Assembly (NCBI GenBank): GCA_001839685.1 | Contig: MLAK01000760.1 | Coordinates: 74,040 to 138,039, forward strand | Direction: 5' to 3' | Length of the DNA stretch: 64,000 bases | Source: Tritrichomonas foetus | Lineage: Eukaryota; Parabasalia; Tritrichomonadida; Tritrichomonadidae | Shown here: positions 49,782-60,475 of the stretch, piece after piece | Numbering within the stretch: the first letter of the stretch is position 1 | How the letters are laid out: the number at the start of each line of letters is the position of its first letter | Notes under the pieces: generated by a model | What the model was told of the DNA's origin: nothing | What the model saw: only the letters and a program-made list of their open reading frames with translations | The model's database searches: none | Made by a program: the position numbers and the translations under genes

Positions 49782-52022
49782 ATGAATTCTGATCCATTTA
49801 TGGCAGGCTCAGAAGACTCTGATGCAGCCCTTGAAGAGATAGATGCATTTTTAAATTTTCCATTCGAGAAAAATCCACCAAAAAAAACTAATATCGCAAA
49901 TAACAATGCCGCTAATTTTTCAAATTCGCTTACAAACAATCAACGAACTATGAATTCTATCGATCGAAATCAAGCGAATAAAACATTAATGAACGAAAAC
50001 ATTGACAATTCCTATATTCAAAATAAATCACTTGATCAAACTAAATCTCATGATCAAAATGATTTCGAGTTATCTGATGCTGACATTGATGAATTCAATT
50101 TACCTAGTGAAAATGAGCCATCTAATCCACCAAAAGAAATGCCATCAGTACAAAAGAATCTTTCTATTGGAAAAGAATTCATTAATAAACAAACTGACAA
50201 TAAAATCACAGAACCTTTAAAAATGGAAACGAAAACGAATCCTGTAAAAGAAGTTCCGAAGAATGACTTTCATGTTTCCGATAGTGGTCATGAAAATGAA
50301 GATGACGATCCTTTTGCTATGAGTGATATTTCTATTCCAGATTTGGGTGATGGTTTTGAAAGCAAGAAAGATAACAATAAAATTATAAATGACAAAAATC
50401 AAAACTTGAATTTGAACAAAAACATTTCGGAAGATATTTTTGAAACTTTTTCTCAGCCTATTGAAGATAAAAAGAAAGCTAATACGATTAAAGTTAGTAA
50501 GAAAGGTTCAGAGACAGTTGGTGATTCAAAACTACCTAAAATAGAGAATAACAAAGCTAAAGAAAAGCAGTCATCACAAGTAAAGAAAGAGACTAAAAAT
50601 CAAGATAATGAAGTTCAAACACCTAAATTAAATCAAAAGAAGATAAGAAGGAGACAGCCAGTCCAACGTAAACCATTAACAATAGATATACTTGGTGATC
50701 TCGGATTTACACCAGTTAAAAATGAAGAAAAAGAAAATAATCTTTTTACAATTGAAGAAGAATTAGCTGATAGTATTGTTGATGATTTTGTAAATAACAC
50801 TACTAATGCTACGACTAATGTTTGTGATAATACTCTAAATAATATCAATAACGTTAATAACGAAATAGTTTTAGAAACACCAAAAAAGTCATTAGTTACT
50901 AATCCTGTTGATGAATTCGAAGCTATCACATCACCCCCACATATTACAGCAATAAGAAACAATATTGTTACAGTTCCTCAAGAAATTATGATAAATCCAA
51001 TTGATAATTTTGAACGATCTCTTTTAAGCTATTTGAAAACATCTTTAGCTGATGTTCATTTAACATTTTTGAAAGAGTTAAAAGATAATATGGAAAAATC
51101 TTTTGATTTTGACAACCTTGTAAATAAATTCACGAACCAACTTGAAAAAGAAATAAATGAAATCATTAATGAAGAAGCAGAACAAAAACTTGAGAATTAC
51201 ATTGAAATTGAAGGACAAATTGTCGATGAATTTAAACAAATATTAACCCTTCCATCAAAGCAATTTAATACAAACGAAAATGAAGAAATAATACTACTTG
51301 ATCCAACCCCAGCCTATGATCAATTGCAGTCATTAAAATCTAAAATAACAAATGCATATCAAAAATTACTAAAGCCAACTGATTCATATACACCATTGGA
51401 TCATTTAGATAATATTTCCATGAATAATAATGATTGTTCTTTAACAAATCCTAAATTACTACAAATATATGATTTAGAAGCAGAAGAAATTAGGATAACA
51501 ATGGAAAATGATTACATCAAGCAAAGGCTTATGTATATAAAACAACAGCATTTCAATGCACAAGAAACAAATATGATATCAATGAATAGTTATTCATCTG
51601 AATCAAATGGCTCAGTTAGTGATGATGTCTATGATGTCCTTGAAGATCTGAAAAGTTATTCCGAGAAAAAATCTAACATATCACACCTCAAAACTAATAA
51701 TGAAATCAAGACAGCAATTGAAGAAATAAATATAATTGACACCCAAGTAACTGCAAAAACAATGTCACTGCTCCAGCTTTTATCATTGTGTAACAGTTCA
51801 TGTCAAGGAAATAATCCACCATCTATCGCCTCAACAACTACAAATAATTTAAATTATTCTCTTCCAAGTGATTATTTTTCATTTTCAATTGATGGGGCTC
51901 CTGGATATTCTCGATGTGGTGTTGTTGAAGATGTTCGATCGAGACTTTCTAAAATTAAGAAATTCCGTGAAGACACAATAGCTGATCTCCATCATTTTGC
52001 ACCGCGCTTACAATATGCATAA
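49782..52022 (+). CDS. Asn-rich protein with helical C-terminal half
   Basis: The 746-residue product starts at an ATG. Residues 1-400 are low complexity and rich in Asn, Lys, Ser and Asp, with scattered acidic DD/ED motifs (DDPFAMSDISIPDLGD). LTIDILGDLGFTP is a short hydrophobic motif that may bind a partner. About 410-560 is a long helical region (ERSLLSYLKTSLADVHLTF, then LENYIEIEGQIVDEF), and a second helical pair with a loop follows toward the end (MLQLLSLCNS region). The end has YSRCGVVEDVRSRLSKIKKF. I do not recognise it. A trafficking or basal-body adaptor is a guess only. Confidence 0.65.
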   Translation: MNSDPFMAGSEDSDAALEEIDAFLNFPFEKNPPKKTNIANNNAANFSNSLTNNQRTMNSIDRNQANKTLMNENIDNSYIQNKSLDQTKSHDQNDFELSDADIDEFNLPSENEPSNPPKEMPSVQKNLSIGKEFINKQTDNKITEPLKMETKTNPVKEVPKNDFHVSDSGHENEDDDPFAMSDISIPDLGDGFESKKDNNKIINDKNQNLNLNKNISEDIFETFSQPIEDKKKANTIKVSKKGSETVGDSKLPKIENNKAKEKQSSQVKKETKNQDNEVQTPKLNQKKIRRRQPVQRKPLTIDILGDLGFTPVKNEEKENNLFTIEEELADSIVDDFVNNTTNATTNVCDNTLNNINNVNNEIVLETPKKSLVTNPVDEFEAITSPPHITAIRNNIVTVPQEIMINPIDNFERSLLSYLKTSLADVHLTFLKELKDNMEKSFDFDNLVNKFTNQLEKEINEIINEEAEQKLENYIEIEGQIVDEFKQILTLPSKQFNTNENEEIILLDPTPAYDQLQSLKSKITNAYQKLLKPTDSYTPLDHLDNISMNNNDCSLTNPKLLQIYDLEAEEIRITMENDYIKQRLMYIKQQHFNAQETNMISMNSYSSESNGSVSDDVYDVLEDLKSYSEKKSNISHLKTNNEIKTAIEEINIIDTQVTAKTMSLLQLLSLCNSSCQGNNPPSIASTTTNNLNYSLPSDYFSFSIDGAPGYSRCGVVEDVRSRLSKIKKFREDTIADLHHFAPRLQYA

Positions 52023-52532
52023 TAATATTTCTATGTTTATTTTGATAATTTTCCCTTAAGGTGTTTGTAAATAAAACTATACTATTTGAATTTTAATTTT
52101 ATATTGTTTTTCCAATATCAATTTTTTATGTAATGATGTTTTTATTCTCTTCAAATAAATAATATATACAAGATGAATAATAAGATAATTTGATAAAATG
52201 TCTAATATTTCATAATATTTGGTGTTGCGATTTTGGAACTCAAGCAATCAAATTGTAAAAAATGCATACTCTGATCTTTGCTGAATGCATCCTTTCTAAA
52301 GGAAAAAAAATATTTAATAGATAAATATCGATCTTCGAATGATCGTCTCAAAAAAATTCTGAAAGATTTTCATAAAAGTCAATTCAATAGTATAATTTGA
52401 TAGAAAGTGATGTCATTGGTTAATACAAAGGTGAAATATTTTCATATGGAAAACTTTTTCAGAATTATTGACAAATCTCTGAAACGATAGGACTTTTTCA
52501 AATTTATTGATATTTTTCATAAATTTTCTTCG
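52023..52532. other. Spacer, nothing recognised
   Basis: AT-rich. A TCATA at 52517-52521 lies about 14 bases before the next ATG and is a weak Inr-like match. Confidence 0.45.
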
Positions 52533-54689
52533 ATGAAAAAGAGTGATGTTTCTATGACAGATGAGCAAGCCTCGGCAATGGAATCGCGTCTCAGCACGGA
52601 TACCGATGCGCTTGTTTCCTCGATTCTTACGAACGAAAACACAACCACGTTTTTAGATCAACTTCACGCATTTATCTCGAAAAAGAATGCTGATATTTCG
52701 TTAATGTGTAGCGAGCATTCAAAAACGTTTTCTCAGAGCATCAAGGGAGCACAAACTCTCGGTCAAAACGCCACTGATCTCCGTAGTCAAGTTAATGCCT
52801 TACAAGACCAAATTTCGAACGATATACAAGAATATGAACTTACACTCGAACGTACAACTCGACTTCGGACTGACATTTCTCTAATCGACAAAAAACTAGC
52901 CGCATTATCAGAATGTCAGATCATCATGCAAAAGCTTCAAAACATCAACGACGAAATTGAACAAGGTAATTATTATGTTGCTGTTGTCAGAATTCTCGAA
53001 TTTGCTGATTACGATTCCAAAATCGCATCTTGCTCAGCTATTCAAGGCCTCCAGAAAGATGTTGAACCCGTTATTCAGCATGTTGAACACCTCGCTGAAG
53101 AAAAGATGAAGGCGTGGCTCACAAGTTTCAGTGATAAATGTGCCAAAATTGGATCTGCCTTTTTGTATGGAACTGAGCCCCAACCGCTCGATTTGAATGA
53201 CATTTATGAATACTATTTAATTGAATCACAACTTGGAAAATTAGATGAACTCAGAAAATTTTATATCGACCGACGTCGAAGACAACTCAACATGCTTATT
53301 GAAACATGTAATGTCATGGAATTTGAAGAAAAAACTAAAACTCTATTTTCCATTGCTGCTGGATTCTTCATTACTGAAGCAAGAATTTCTGGCGATGGCT
53401 TCAATCTTTTCCCACAAACAACAATTGATGATTTATGGAATCAAACACTTCTTTTGCTTCAATCATCATTTGCAAACCCTCATCGACCAGGTGCAAACAA
53501 TCTTGCTTCAATCGATGACTTAATTAAATTGTCACACAGCATTAGTTGGTTCTCTGAAAAAATGTCATCTTGCTCATTATCTTGTAGTATCCTTCATGAA
53601 TACATTTCCAGGTACTCATCTACATTCCGTAGAACTTTACTCACATCAAGTTCAATTAAAATTAAGGAGATCATTGAAAACAACGCACAATCAACAATGA
53701 CAATAAGAACACCAGAAGACTTCAAGAAAATACAGAAATTCTGCTTGGCTGATGCACCAACAGAATATCCATGTGAAATGACATTCGTCCCAGCAATTCC
53801 ACTTTTGTGTGAGCACGTTGATGAACTTGTGGCTAAATGGACGGACTTCTCTGGTAATTCCAACGACAAACTCCTCATCGAAATTTATGAATCTTTGATG
53901 ACCTCTTGCGCTAGCCAACTAGCAGCACTTGGAACAAGTATGAGTTCTATTCCAACTTGTGGATTTATGATATCTTCAATGAATTCCCTTGTAAAGTCAC
54001 TTCCGTATTTCGAAAAGAGCGTTCAGACATTTTGCCAAAGCTCATCAAAGCCGAACAGCGAATTACTTCGTAAGAAAATGATGAGTTCAGCTGAGACAAT
54101 TATGGATCACTTGAAGGGTCTTTTCGATGAATTCATTCTCCAAATTTTGGATGTCCATTGTATTAAAATGATGGAAAAAGATCAGCCACCACACAACTTT
54201 TCACAAGAACTTGTAACCTTCCTTGGTACCATGGCTGAAATTCTTAAACCTGTTTTGACACCTGAAGCATTCAAAACAACAATAGAAAATATTGCTATTA
54301 CACTTTCATCACAGTTAGCAAAAGTGTTTGCTACTGTTAAAAGAGTTAAATGGACTCCTGAACTCATTTCAAATGCATCTGTGAATGTCATGTTTATTGG
54401 AAACTGGTCCACTTTAATTGCTGTTCCTTCAGCCAAGCAAAAGATGAATGGTGTTACAAAAATGCTTTCGCTGTTACTCAATAATCAATTAATGGCAATC
54501 ACATCAGAACCTGCTTTCAAGGATAAGAATAAAGATATTCCATTTGATGCAATGGTGAATATTCTTCAGAATTATTCACCAAAAACTAAGAAAGCATTAT
54601 ATGTAATCCCATCCAACCTTGTCAACAGTCTCATACAAAAGTTCATTCCATTCTGCCAGGAACCTGAACGATTCCAGGGAAGAAGGTAA
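52533..54689 (+). CDS. Exocyst complex component Sec15-like
   Basis: The 718-residue product starts at an ATG. After an acidic head comes a coiled-coil region (about 60-140), then the Sec15-type block. This has a helix with IQKLQNINDEIEQGNYYVAVVRILEF (here Met-Gln-Lys), corresponding to the nYYxALkxLexL motif of Sec15. It is followed by LQKDVEPVIQHVEHL and KMKAWLTSF, and by LNDIYEYYLIESQLGKLDELR with FYIDRRRRQLNMLI, which matches the Sec15 signature (L...IY..LGK.DE.R..Y...RR.Q). Exocyst tethers secretory vesicles at the plasma membrane, and Sec15 binds the Rab GTPase. No C-terminal membrane anchor. This is the only exocyst gene in the window. Confidence 0.72.
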   Translation: MKKSDVSMTDEQASAMESRLSTDTDALVSSILTNENTTTFLDQLHAFISKKNADISLMCSEHSKTFSQSIKGAQTLGQNATDLRSQVNALQDQISNDIQEYELTLERTTRLRTDISLIDKKLAALSECQIIMQKLQNINDEIEQGNYYVAVVRILEFADYDSKIASCSAIQGLQKDVEPVIQHVEHLAEEKMKAWLTSFSDKCAKIGSAFLYGTEPQPLDLNDIYEYYLIESQLGKLDELRKFYIDRRRRQLNMLIETCNVMEFEEKTKTLFSIAAGFFITEARISGDGFNLFPQTTIDDLWNQTLLLLQSSFANPHRPGANNLASIDDLIKLSHSISWFSEKMSSCSLSCSILHEYISRYSSTFRRTLLTSSSIKIKEIIENNAQSTMTIRTPEDFKKIQKFCLADAPTEYPCEMTFVPAIPLLCEHVDELVAKWTDFSGNSNDKLLIEIYESLMTSCASQLAALGTSMSSIPTCGFMISSMNSLVKSLPYFEKSVQTFCQSSSKPNSELLRKKMMSSAETIMDHLKGLFDEFILQILDVHCIKMMEKDQPPHNFSQELVTFLGTMAEILKPVLTPEAFKTTIENIAITLSSQLAKVFATVKRVKWTPELISNASVNVMFIGNWSTLIAVPSAKQKMNGVTKMLSLLLNNQLMAITSEPAFKDKNKDIPFDAMVNILQNYSPKTKKALYVIPSNLVNSLIQKFIPFCQEPERFQGRR

Positions 54690-55109
54690 AAGCAGCATTG
54701 AAAAGGGGAAAAAGAAAAAACAGTCAAAGACAAAATTGAATGTAGTTAGAAAAAAGGAAAAAAATAAATATATTTGAATTATCATTTAAGTAAAACTGTT
54801 AAATGAATTTTAGTAAATTTGCCTAAAGCGAAATTTATATTTAGACTTCATAGTTTCAATGAATTTCATTTTCATTCTAGTTTTTCGATCTAAACAATTG
54901 TGGAAAAATTGCACCTATAGATTTCAAAAAGGAGCGAAGACATGCATGCGGTTTAGATAAGGAAAAGGTATAACATAACACCCTTGGAAATGATTTTCTG
55001 GTTATCAAATACAAATTTGTACTTTTTTTGCTCATTATAAAAGAATAATAAATAAATAAAAAATCGAAATCATTTTTACATAAAAACAAATAGAGCAGAA
55101 CACATGATA
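54690..55109. other. Convergent spacer, nothing recognised
   Basis: AT-rich sequence between the convergent Sec15-like and SENP8-like genes. No feature seen. Confidence 0.45.
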
Positions 55110-55763
55110 TTATAAATGGAATTGCTTTTTTTGGCATTCAATACATTCATTAATGTAGTCTCGCATATATTTCCGATATTGATATATTAGATCGGGTTTA
55201 AGTTGTTTATTACTTTCTTCGTGATCATTAGTTTGTAGGAATGCATCCAAATAAGCCATTACATAAACACCACAATCGTAGCAGTTTGGTTGAGATACGC
55301 ATTTCAGTGGTTCAATTTTAGTGCTCTTTAAGTCAAACACTTGGCTCAGCTTAGTGACAAAATTTTTGGCGGCACCGAGGTTGCATTGGTTCATTGAATC
55401 GAAATGCTTCAATTTCATTTCACCTTTCGAATTGTCGATATATAATAAACTCCAATGTGATGCCGCCATTCTCTCAACAGTGAAATCAGAAAGTGCGAAA
55501 AAAATAAATTTGTAGCTTTCAAGCTTCAAATGCGTGAATGAATCTTTGGCAAATTCTGGATAAGTTTGAATAAATTGGACCGTGCAAGGAGCAAAATTAT
55601 AGAAATAGTTTTCATTTTCTTTGTAGCGCCTTTCTAGACAGCGGAAATGAAAATGAACGATCATATCGCCGATACACATTCCGTCCTGAACGGTCGCTAA
55701 TTCTTGTCTTGTTATTTGGACATCATCTTGATCGTAAAGAATATCACGTTGGTCTTGGTTCAT
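55110..55763 (-). CDS. Ulp1/SENP8 (DEN1)-like cysteine protease
   Basis: The 217-residue product starts at an ATG. The catalytic set is complete in the right order: His103 (SHWSLLYI), Asp122 (HFDSM), Gln158 (SQPN) and Cys164 (YDCGVYV). The short length and lack of an N-terminal extension fit SENP8/DEN1, which removes NEDD8 and processes its precursor, more than SUMO proteases. Other Ulp1-type proteases are possible. Confidence 0.85.
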   Translation of the reverse strand: MNQDQRDILYDQDDVQITRQELATVQDGMCIGDMIVHFHFRCLERRYKENENYFYNFAPCTVQFIQTYPEFAKDSFTHLKLESYKFIFFALSDFTVERMAASHWSLLYIDNSKGEMKLKHFDSMNQCNLGAAKNFVTKLSQVFDLKSTKIEPLKCVSQPNCYDCGVYVMAYLDAFLQTNDHEESNKQLKPDLIYQYRKYMRDYINECIECQKKQFHL

Positions 55764-56075
55764 TTCGCGATTAAGAAAGATTTCGAAATATTTGGAATAA
55801 ATTTAATATTCGAAATTTCCTTTCAAATTTGGGAATTTTGTCAATTTTTCTGGAAATTGAATAGAATTTCTCGGTAGAAAATAAACTTTTTCTGTACTTT
55901 TCGAAAGCCTTCTTTCCGAAAAAGTGGTAAATTTGAATCATACTCAAATTGTCACTTTTTGCTTATATATGTGTACATATATTTTCTCAAAAAGTTCCTA
56001 ACATTCACTTTTTTGCTTGTTTGTTTCAACAGATATAGCGATATAGCTTAAAATTTAAGAAAGTAGCAAGCAACA
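55764..56075. other. Divergent spacer, nothing recognised
   Basis: AT-rich shared upstream region between the protease and glycosyltransferase-like genes. No motif stands out. Confidence 0.4.
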
Positions 56076-57224
56076 ATGAAAAGCAAATCAACAAGAGAAG
56101 AGTGCACCAAAAAGCGCTTGCTCGTTTTTCCATTTATTATGAAATTTTCATTAATATTTTTTCTTTTTTTCTGCAATTCGCAGATTTCATTTGGGTTTAA
56201 AATCAGAAACCATTCAAATATAATGAATAGCATATTAATTAATTCATGGGAATCACCAAAATTATCCAGTTTATCCGAAATTCCTTCCTTCGATCCTAAA
56301 ACATGTCCAGCATGTATTTTTAATGTAAGAAATAGGGATAATTCAAATAGCTCACCAAGTGACGTTGTTATATCATCAATGTTTTTTCAATCCTTTAATC
56401 TGATTCCATGTATTCGATCACTTCGAACCACCGGATCAAAATGTAGTGCTGTAATATTTACAGACACTTCGCTGATGAATCAAATAACTTCTGAATTTCA
56501 AAAAATAATGAACGATTGTGGATGTGCAATTTTCAGCATTGGAACATTATCAACAAAAGAACGAAAATATTTATTTATGCTTAGAAACATTATTGCTAAT
56601 CAATTTCTTGAGAAAAACCAAAACTTGTTCAAGCGAATAATAGTTTTTGATTTATATGACACGATTTTTCAAGGTGATCCATTCACCGCCGATTTCTATG
56701 AAGATGTTATTGGATTTTCTATAGAAACAACAAAAATTCGAGGAAATCATTTTAAAGGCGTTTCAATCATTCTTGGTTCTGAAAAAGCTTCTTCTAAATG
56801 CTATAAAAAGAAAATTGTCAACTGTGGAACGATTATTGGAACTACAAAGGTTGTTCTTAAGTTCTTAAAATTGTTTATTCAACAAACTGAAAAATTATCG
56901 AAATCTGATTTTGTTGATTTAATAGAAACCCAATTTCCTGATCAGGCTATTGTTAATTCTTTTATTTGTGGTGGAATATTTGATGAAAATGGTATTAAAT
57001 ATCATCTTTATCATGCAACAGATGACTATATTTCACTTTATCTTCTTTTTCGAAATAAGCTCAACTTTACACTTGGAAATTTTATTTGGAATTCCACAAA
57101 ATTTCCACTTCTTATTCATTTATTTGATCGATCTAAGCGGTTTTGTAAGTCAGTGACAAAAGCTTGTCCACCAACATTTAATTCCACTTTCCCTTATATT
57201 CGTTGTTTGAATGAATTTAAATAA
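56076..57224 (+). CDS. Membrane-anchored glycosyltransferase-like protein
   Basis: The 382-residue product starts at an ATG. A basic head (1-22) is followed by a hydrophobic helix (22-40), so type II orientation or a signal anchor is likely. The globular part has the Rossmann pattern of nucleotide-sugar transferases: SSMFFQSFNLIPCIRSLR, then AVIFTD and RIIVFDLYDTIFQGDPF (188-203), with the Asp pair that could bind metal. Later QFPDQAIVNSFICGG resembles the DQ site of GT-A enzymes such as alpha-glucan and mannosyltransferases. Several Asn-X-Ser/Thr sites support a Golgi lumen place. Donor and acceptor are unknown. Confidence 0.7.
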   Translation: MKSKSTREECTKKRLLVFPFIMKFSLIFFLFFCNSQISFGFKIRNHSNIMNSILINSWESPKLSSLSEIPSFDPKTCPACIFNVRNRDNSNSSPSDVVISSMFFQSFNLIPCIRSLRTTGSKCSAVIFTDTSLMNQITSEFQKIMNDCGCAIFSIGTLSTKERKYLFMLRNIIANQFLEKNQNLFKRIIVFDLYDTIFQGDPFTADFYEDVIGFSIETTKIRGNHFKGVSIILGSEKASSKCYKKKIVNCGTIIGTTKVVLKFLKLFIQQTEKLSKSDFVDLIETQFPDQAIVNSFICGGIFDENGIKYHLYHATDDYISLYLLFRNKLNFTLGNFIWNSTKFPLLIHLFDRSKRFCKSVTKACPPTFNSTFPYIRCLNEFK

Positions 57225-57611
57225 AAATTATGTTTCTGTAGAAATTATTTAGTTTTATTGTGTTATAATATAGTTCCATAAGATGTTCTTATTAAGAAGT
57301 GAACAAATCAAAAAATCGTAAATTACATTAATTTTTTACTCATTTGTGAAATGATATACAACACTCGAGTGTTGCATATTAGCAGTAGCAATAAAGAATA
57401 TAGCCAATTATGTTTTAATTATAATAAAAACATTATTTTGTTGTTGAAAATGACGAATCAATCATTGTTAAATTAAGAGTTAATATTCTGATTGTGGGTA
57501 TTCACTAATGTATGTAGTTATAAAATGCTTCATGATTTGAGTATATCTCGTGAAAAATTATATTGAGAGATATTAACTCACTTATTCTATCATACATAAC
57601 TAGTTATGTTT
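57225..57611. other. Spacer with a 16-bp palindrome
   Basis: CAACACTCGAGTGTTG at 57359-57374 is a perfect palindrome. Otherwise AT-rich, nothing recognised. Confidence 0.5.
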
Positions 57612-57870
57612 TTATACTCTAAAAGTTCTAAAAATCCATTGGATTATAGGTTTATGATGCAATATCGGGACAAACGTTGTGATTATTTCGTATACAAGTA
57701 GATTAGAATTTTTCAATACAGGTATGGAATTATTAACAGAATATTGGCCTTGAATCCAACAGAAATTCACCTTACTCGTTTTATTAAAAGCTATTTCCAA
57801 AGGATCATATTCAATTTATAATAAGTGCCAGCATTGAAAACAATGAGAACGATTATTTCATTGTCAATCA
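57612..57870 (-). pseudogene. Possible gene relic with a frameshift
   Basis: On the minus strand one frame (about 57870-57790) reads coding-like sequence with MIDNEIIVLIVF then NAGTYYK and ends at a TAG. The next frame carries on at 57815 without a start and reads to 57612 with FCWIQGQYSVNNSIPVL. The two parts together look like about 90 codons of an old gene broken by a frameshift. I do not recognise the family. Chance open frames in AT-rich DNA are the alternative. Confidence 0.3.
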
Positions 57871-57953
57871 TCAGAAAAATTGAGAGCTTCATTCAACCGC
57901 AATTCCTTTTCAAATATCTATTCATCTCCATTTAAATTGTTAAAAAATACAAA

Positions 57954-59198
57954 ATGACCCTTGGGAATTACCGAACCAATTTCGACCTTTATCATGCTCA
58001 ACAAGCGACATACGTAACATATGCCATTCAGACGATCATGTACGTTGTCTCTGCTGTCGGACCACGTGCTCCAGGAAGTGTTGCCGAAATGAATTCGCAA
58101 AAAATCATGATGGCCGACCTTCGAAACTACTGCGACACAGTCACACAAGAACCTTTTACATTTCATCCGAAAGCGTTTATGGGATTTATTTGTATTGATA
58201 GTTTTCTAATGATAGCGTCGGTGTTTTTATACAATTTTAAGTTTCGAATTCTATCGTTTATATGTACTACTATTTCATGCATTCTTTTCTTTGGTGAATT
58301 TTTCATGTATCGTGAATTGTGTGACCCAATTTTCGAATCAGGCTCGTCTTCAAATATTATCGGTGTTATCAAGCCAGTTGGCGAAGTCAAACGCGTCGCA
58401 ATTTTCAACGGACATACGGACTCCATGTGGCAGTGGCAATTCAACTACCTGGGAGGCGGCCATTTGCTTGTTCTTGTAATTGTCTTTACAGTCGGCGGAA
58501 TGCTTGTTTTTGAGCTCCTCCAAATCTTCTACTTCAAAGAATTCCAGAACTGGATTGCCATTTTGCAGATCTGCTGGCTTCCATGGTATCTCCTAATCGG
58601 ATATTTCACCAACTTTAAGACCTGCGTTGAAGGCGCGAATGACAACCTCACCGGATGCGTCACTGCCATGGCCGTAGCCAAATACCTGAAAGATAATAAT
58701 ATCCGACTCCAAAATACAGAAGTTCGTATTGTCCTCACTGGCTGTGAAGAAGCTGGCCTCCGTGGTGCCAAGCGCTATGCTGCAGCCCATCCAGTGGCAA
58801 GCGAAAACGCAGAAGTTGCATTTTTCTGCTTCGACACAATTCGCGACCTCGACTCTATGGCCGTTTACAATAAGGACATGACAGGAACTGTCAGCCACGA
58901 CATGCGCGTCTGCAACATCATGAAGCGTGCTGGAGAACTTGGCGGCCTCGACCTTCCATTCGCAACAGTTTTCTGTGGTTCAACTGATGCTGCTGCAATG
59001 ACACAAGCAGGATTCCCGGCAGGATCATTTGCTGCCCTCAACCCAACACCAGCAGACTACTATCACACTGTCAGAGATAATATCCAAAACTTGGAGCCAA
59101 TCGCACTGGGACACTCAATCGATGTTGCCATGGGTTCGCTCTTCATATTCGATGAAGAAGGTCTCGATGGAAGTCAATCTGATTACAACGATATTTGA
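57954..59198 (+). CDS. M28-family zinc aminopeptidase with transmembrane segments
   Basis: The 414-residue product starts at an ATG. The co-catalytic zinc set of M28 peptidases can be placed: His154 (NGHTDSMW), Asp230 (GANDNLTG, the bridging ligand), Glu265/Glu266 (TGCEEAG; general base and ligand), Asp294 (CFDTI) and His371 (ADYYHTVRD). Four hydrophobic segments are at about 75-95, 98-118, 168-193 and 200-220. The last two lie between the first and second metal ligands, inside the catalytic domain. The family removes N-terminal residues from peptides. Codon use is rich in C-ending codons (high expression). The membrane layout is unusual for M28. Confidence 0.88.
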   Translation: MTLGNYRTNFDLYHAQQATYVTYAIQTIMYVVSAVGPRAPGSVAEMNSQKIMMADLRNYCDTVTQEPFTFHPKAFMGFICIDSFLMIASVFLYNFKFRILSFICTTISCILFFGEFFMYRELCDPIFESGSSSNIIGVIKPVGEVKRVAIFNGHTDSMWQWQFNYLGGGHLLVLVIVFTVGGMLVFELLQIFYFKEFQNWIAILQICWLPWYLLIGYFTNFKTCVEGANDNLTGCVTAMAVAKYLKDNNIRLQNTEVRIVLTGCEEAGLRGAKRYAAAHPVASENAEVAFFCFDTIRDLDSMAVYNKDMTGTVSHDMRVCNIMKRAGELGGLDLPFATVFCGSTDAAAMTQAGFPAGSFAALNPTPADYYHTVRDNIQNLEPIALGHSIDVAMGSLFIFDEEGLDGSQSDYNDI

Positions 59199-60475
59199 AT
59201 TTCATCATCAAACTGCTTTACCTTTGATTAATAATTACTTTTTTTATCTAAAGATTACTAATTTGTATCTTCTTCTTTTTTACATTCTGCTAGAGGTCAC
59301 CTCAATATTGAGGTAACAATTCAGAGAAATCTTTAATTAAACAAACTATGTTGCATAAAATAAATAGAAAAATTGATTTCCAGTATCATCAATCTTTTGA
59401 CTGATAAAGAGTTTGCTTTTGTAATCAGCTTCTTCACAAAAACTAAAGAAATATTTATCGATATAATCAATCATTTTATGACAGAGAATATCACTTTTTC
59501 TCTTGATATTCCACCAAAGAGGGATTGTAAATGAAGAAATTGGCAATTTCACCAGAAATGCTTTTATTTTGAATCATTTCCAATAAGACATTGAACCTCA
59601 TTCAAAGTATCAAAACTGAAGATTTCTATTGTATTTATTTATATCATGCATAAAGCTATCCAACATGAAATCCAAAATGTGCACAGTAATAATGCAAGCC
59701 AATTAAATCAGGGAAACCTGCTCTATCATGAATCTACATTTTGTCAAAACATTGTTCAAGGAATTAAAGAAAATTCTGATAAAGAAAATGACAAATCTGA
59801 TTCTGTTTAAAAAGATTTCTTTTTATATTTCAAAGATGGTCATTTTGTCCAACCAAAATTTTGATGAGGATTGGGACAGTAATGCATAAACACACATTAT
59901 GAATCACGAATTCATCAAAGGATCTAATTTGCCTCTTGTAGATGACTATGAAACCTTCAATTTTCGATCATGCATACCTGTGAAATAAACTATGTGCTAG
60001 CAGTAGACCTTTAATTCCAGTTTTAGGATTGAAATCTACTCAAATGAACTCTTAAAACATATTATTCTTGTTATTTTGCTGATCATTTTTTCACGCTTTC
60101 CCTAAATATTCCATTTATTTATGACATTACTTTCTCCTATTTTTTCCTCATAATTTATCTTTCAATAAACTTTGTATTTCATTACCCTTTGGGTAATTTT
60201 TTTTTAGAATTAACACACCTATGTTGAGACAATGTGTAAAAATAAGAAAAAATCGTTAATGCAAATAATGAAAAAGAAAAAAAGAAACAATACATGACAT
60301 ATGTTTCATTTTTATTGAAAATTGTGAGGGAAAAAAAATGATAGTCAAGGAAAATATTAACAAAATTGATAAGTTAATTATTCTCATGACATATCATTAA
60401 TAAATAAAGCATAGTTATCAAAGAAAAATTAAATTATTAATCTTAAAGAACGTTTTTTTGATCTCTTTGTGTCAG
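59199..60475. other. Spacer with palindromes and possible decayed coding sequence
   Basis: ACCTCAATATTGAGGT (59299-59314) is a perfect palindrome just past the peptidase gene. ATTACCC-TTT-GGGTAAT (60181-60197) is a hairpin directly followed by a T-run. Coding-like but broken stretches are listed in the findings (59346-59864). No complete gene. Confidence 0.45.

Noticed and set aside
60181..60206. Hairpin followed by T-run, like a bacterial terminator
   Set aside because: Only a 7-bp stem; it is not directly behind a gene on that strand, and rho-independent termination is not used in this kind of genome.
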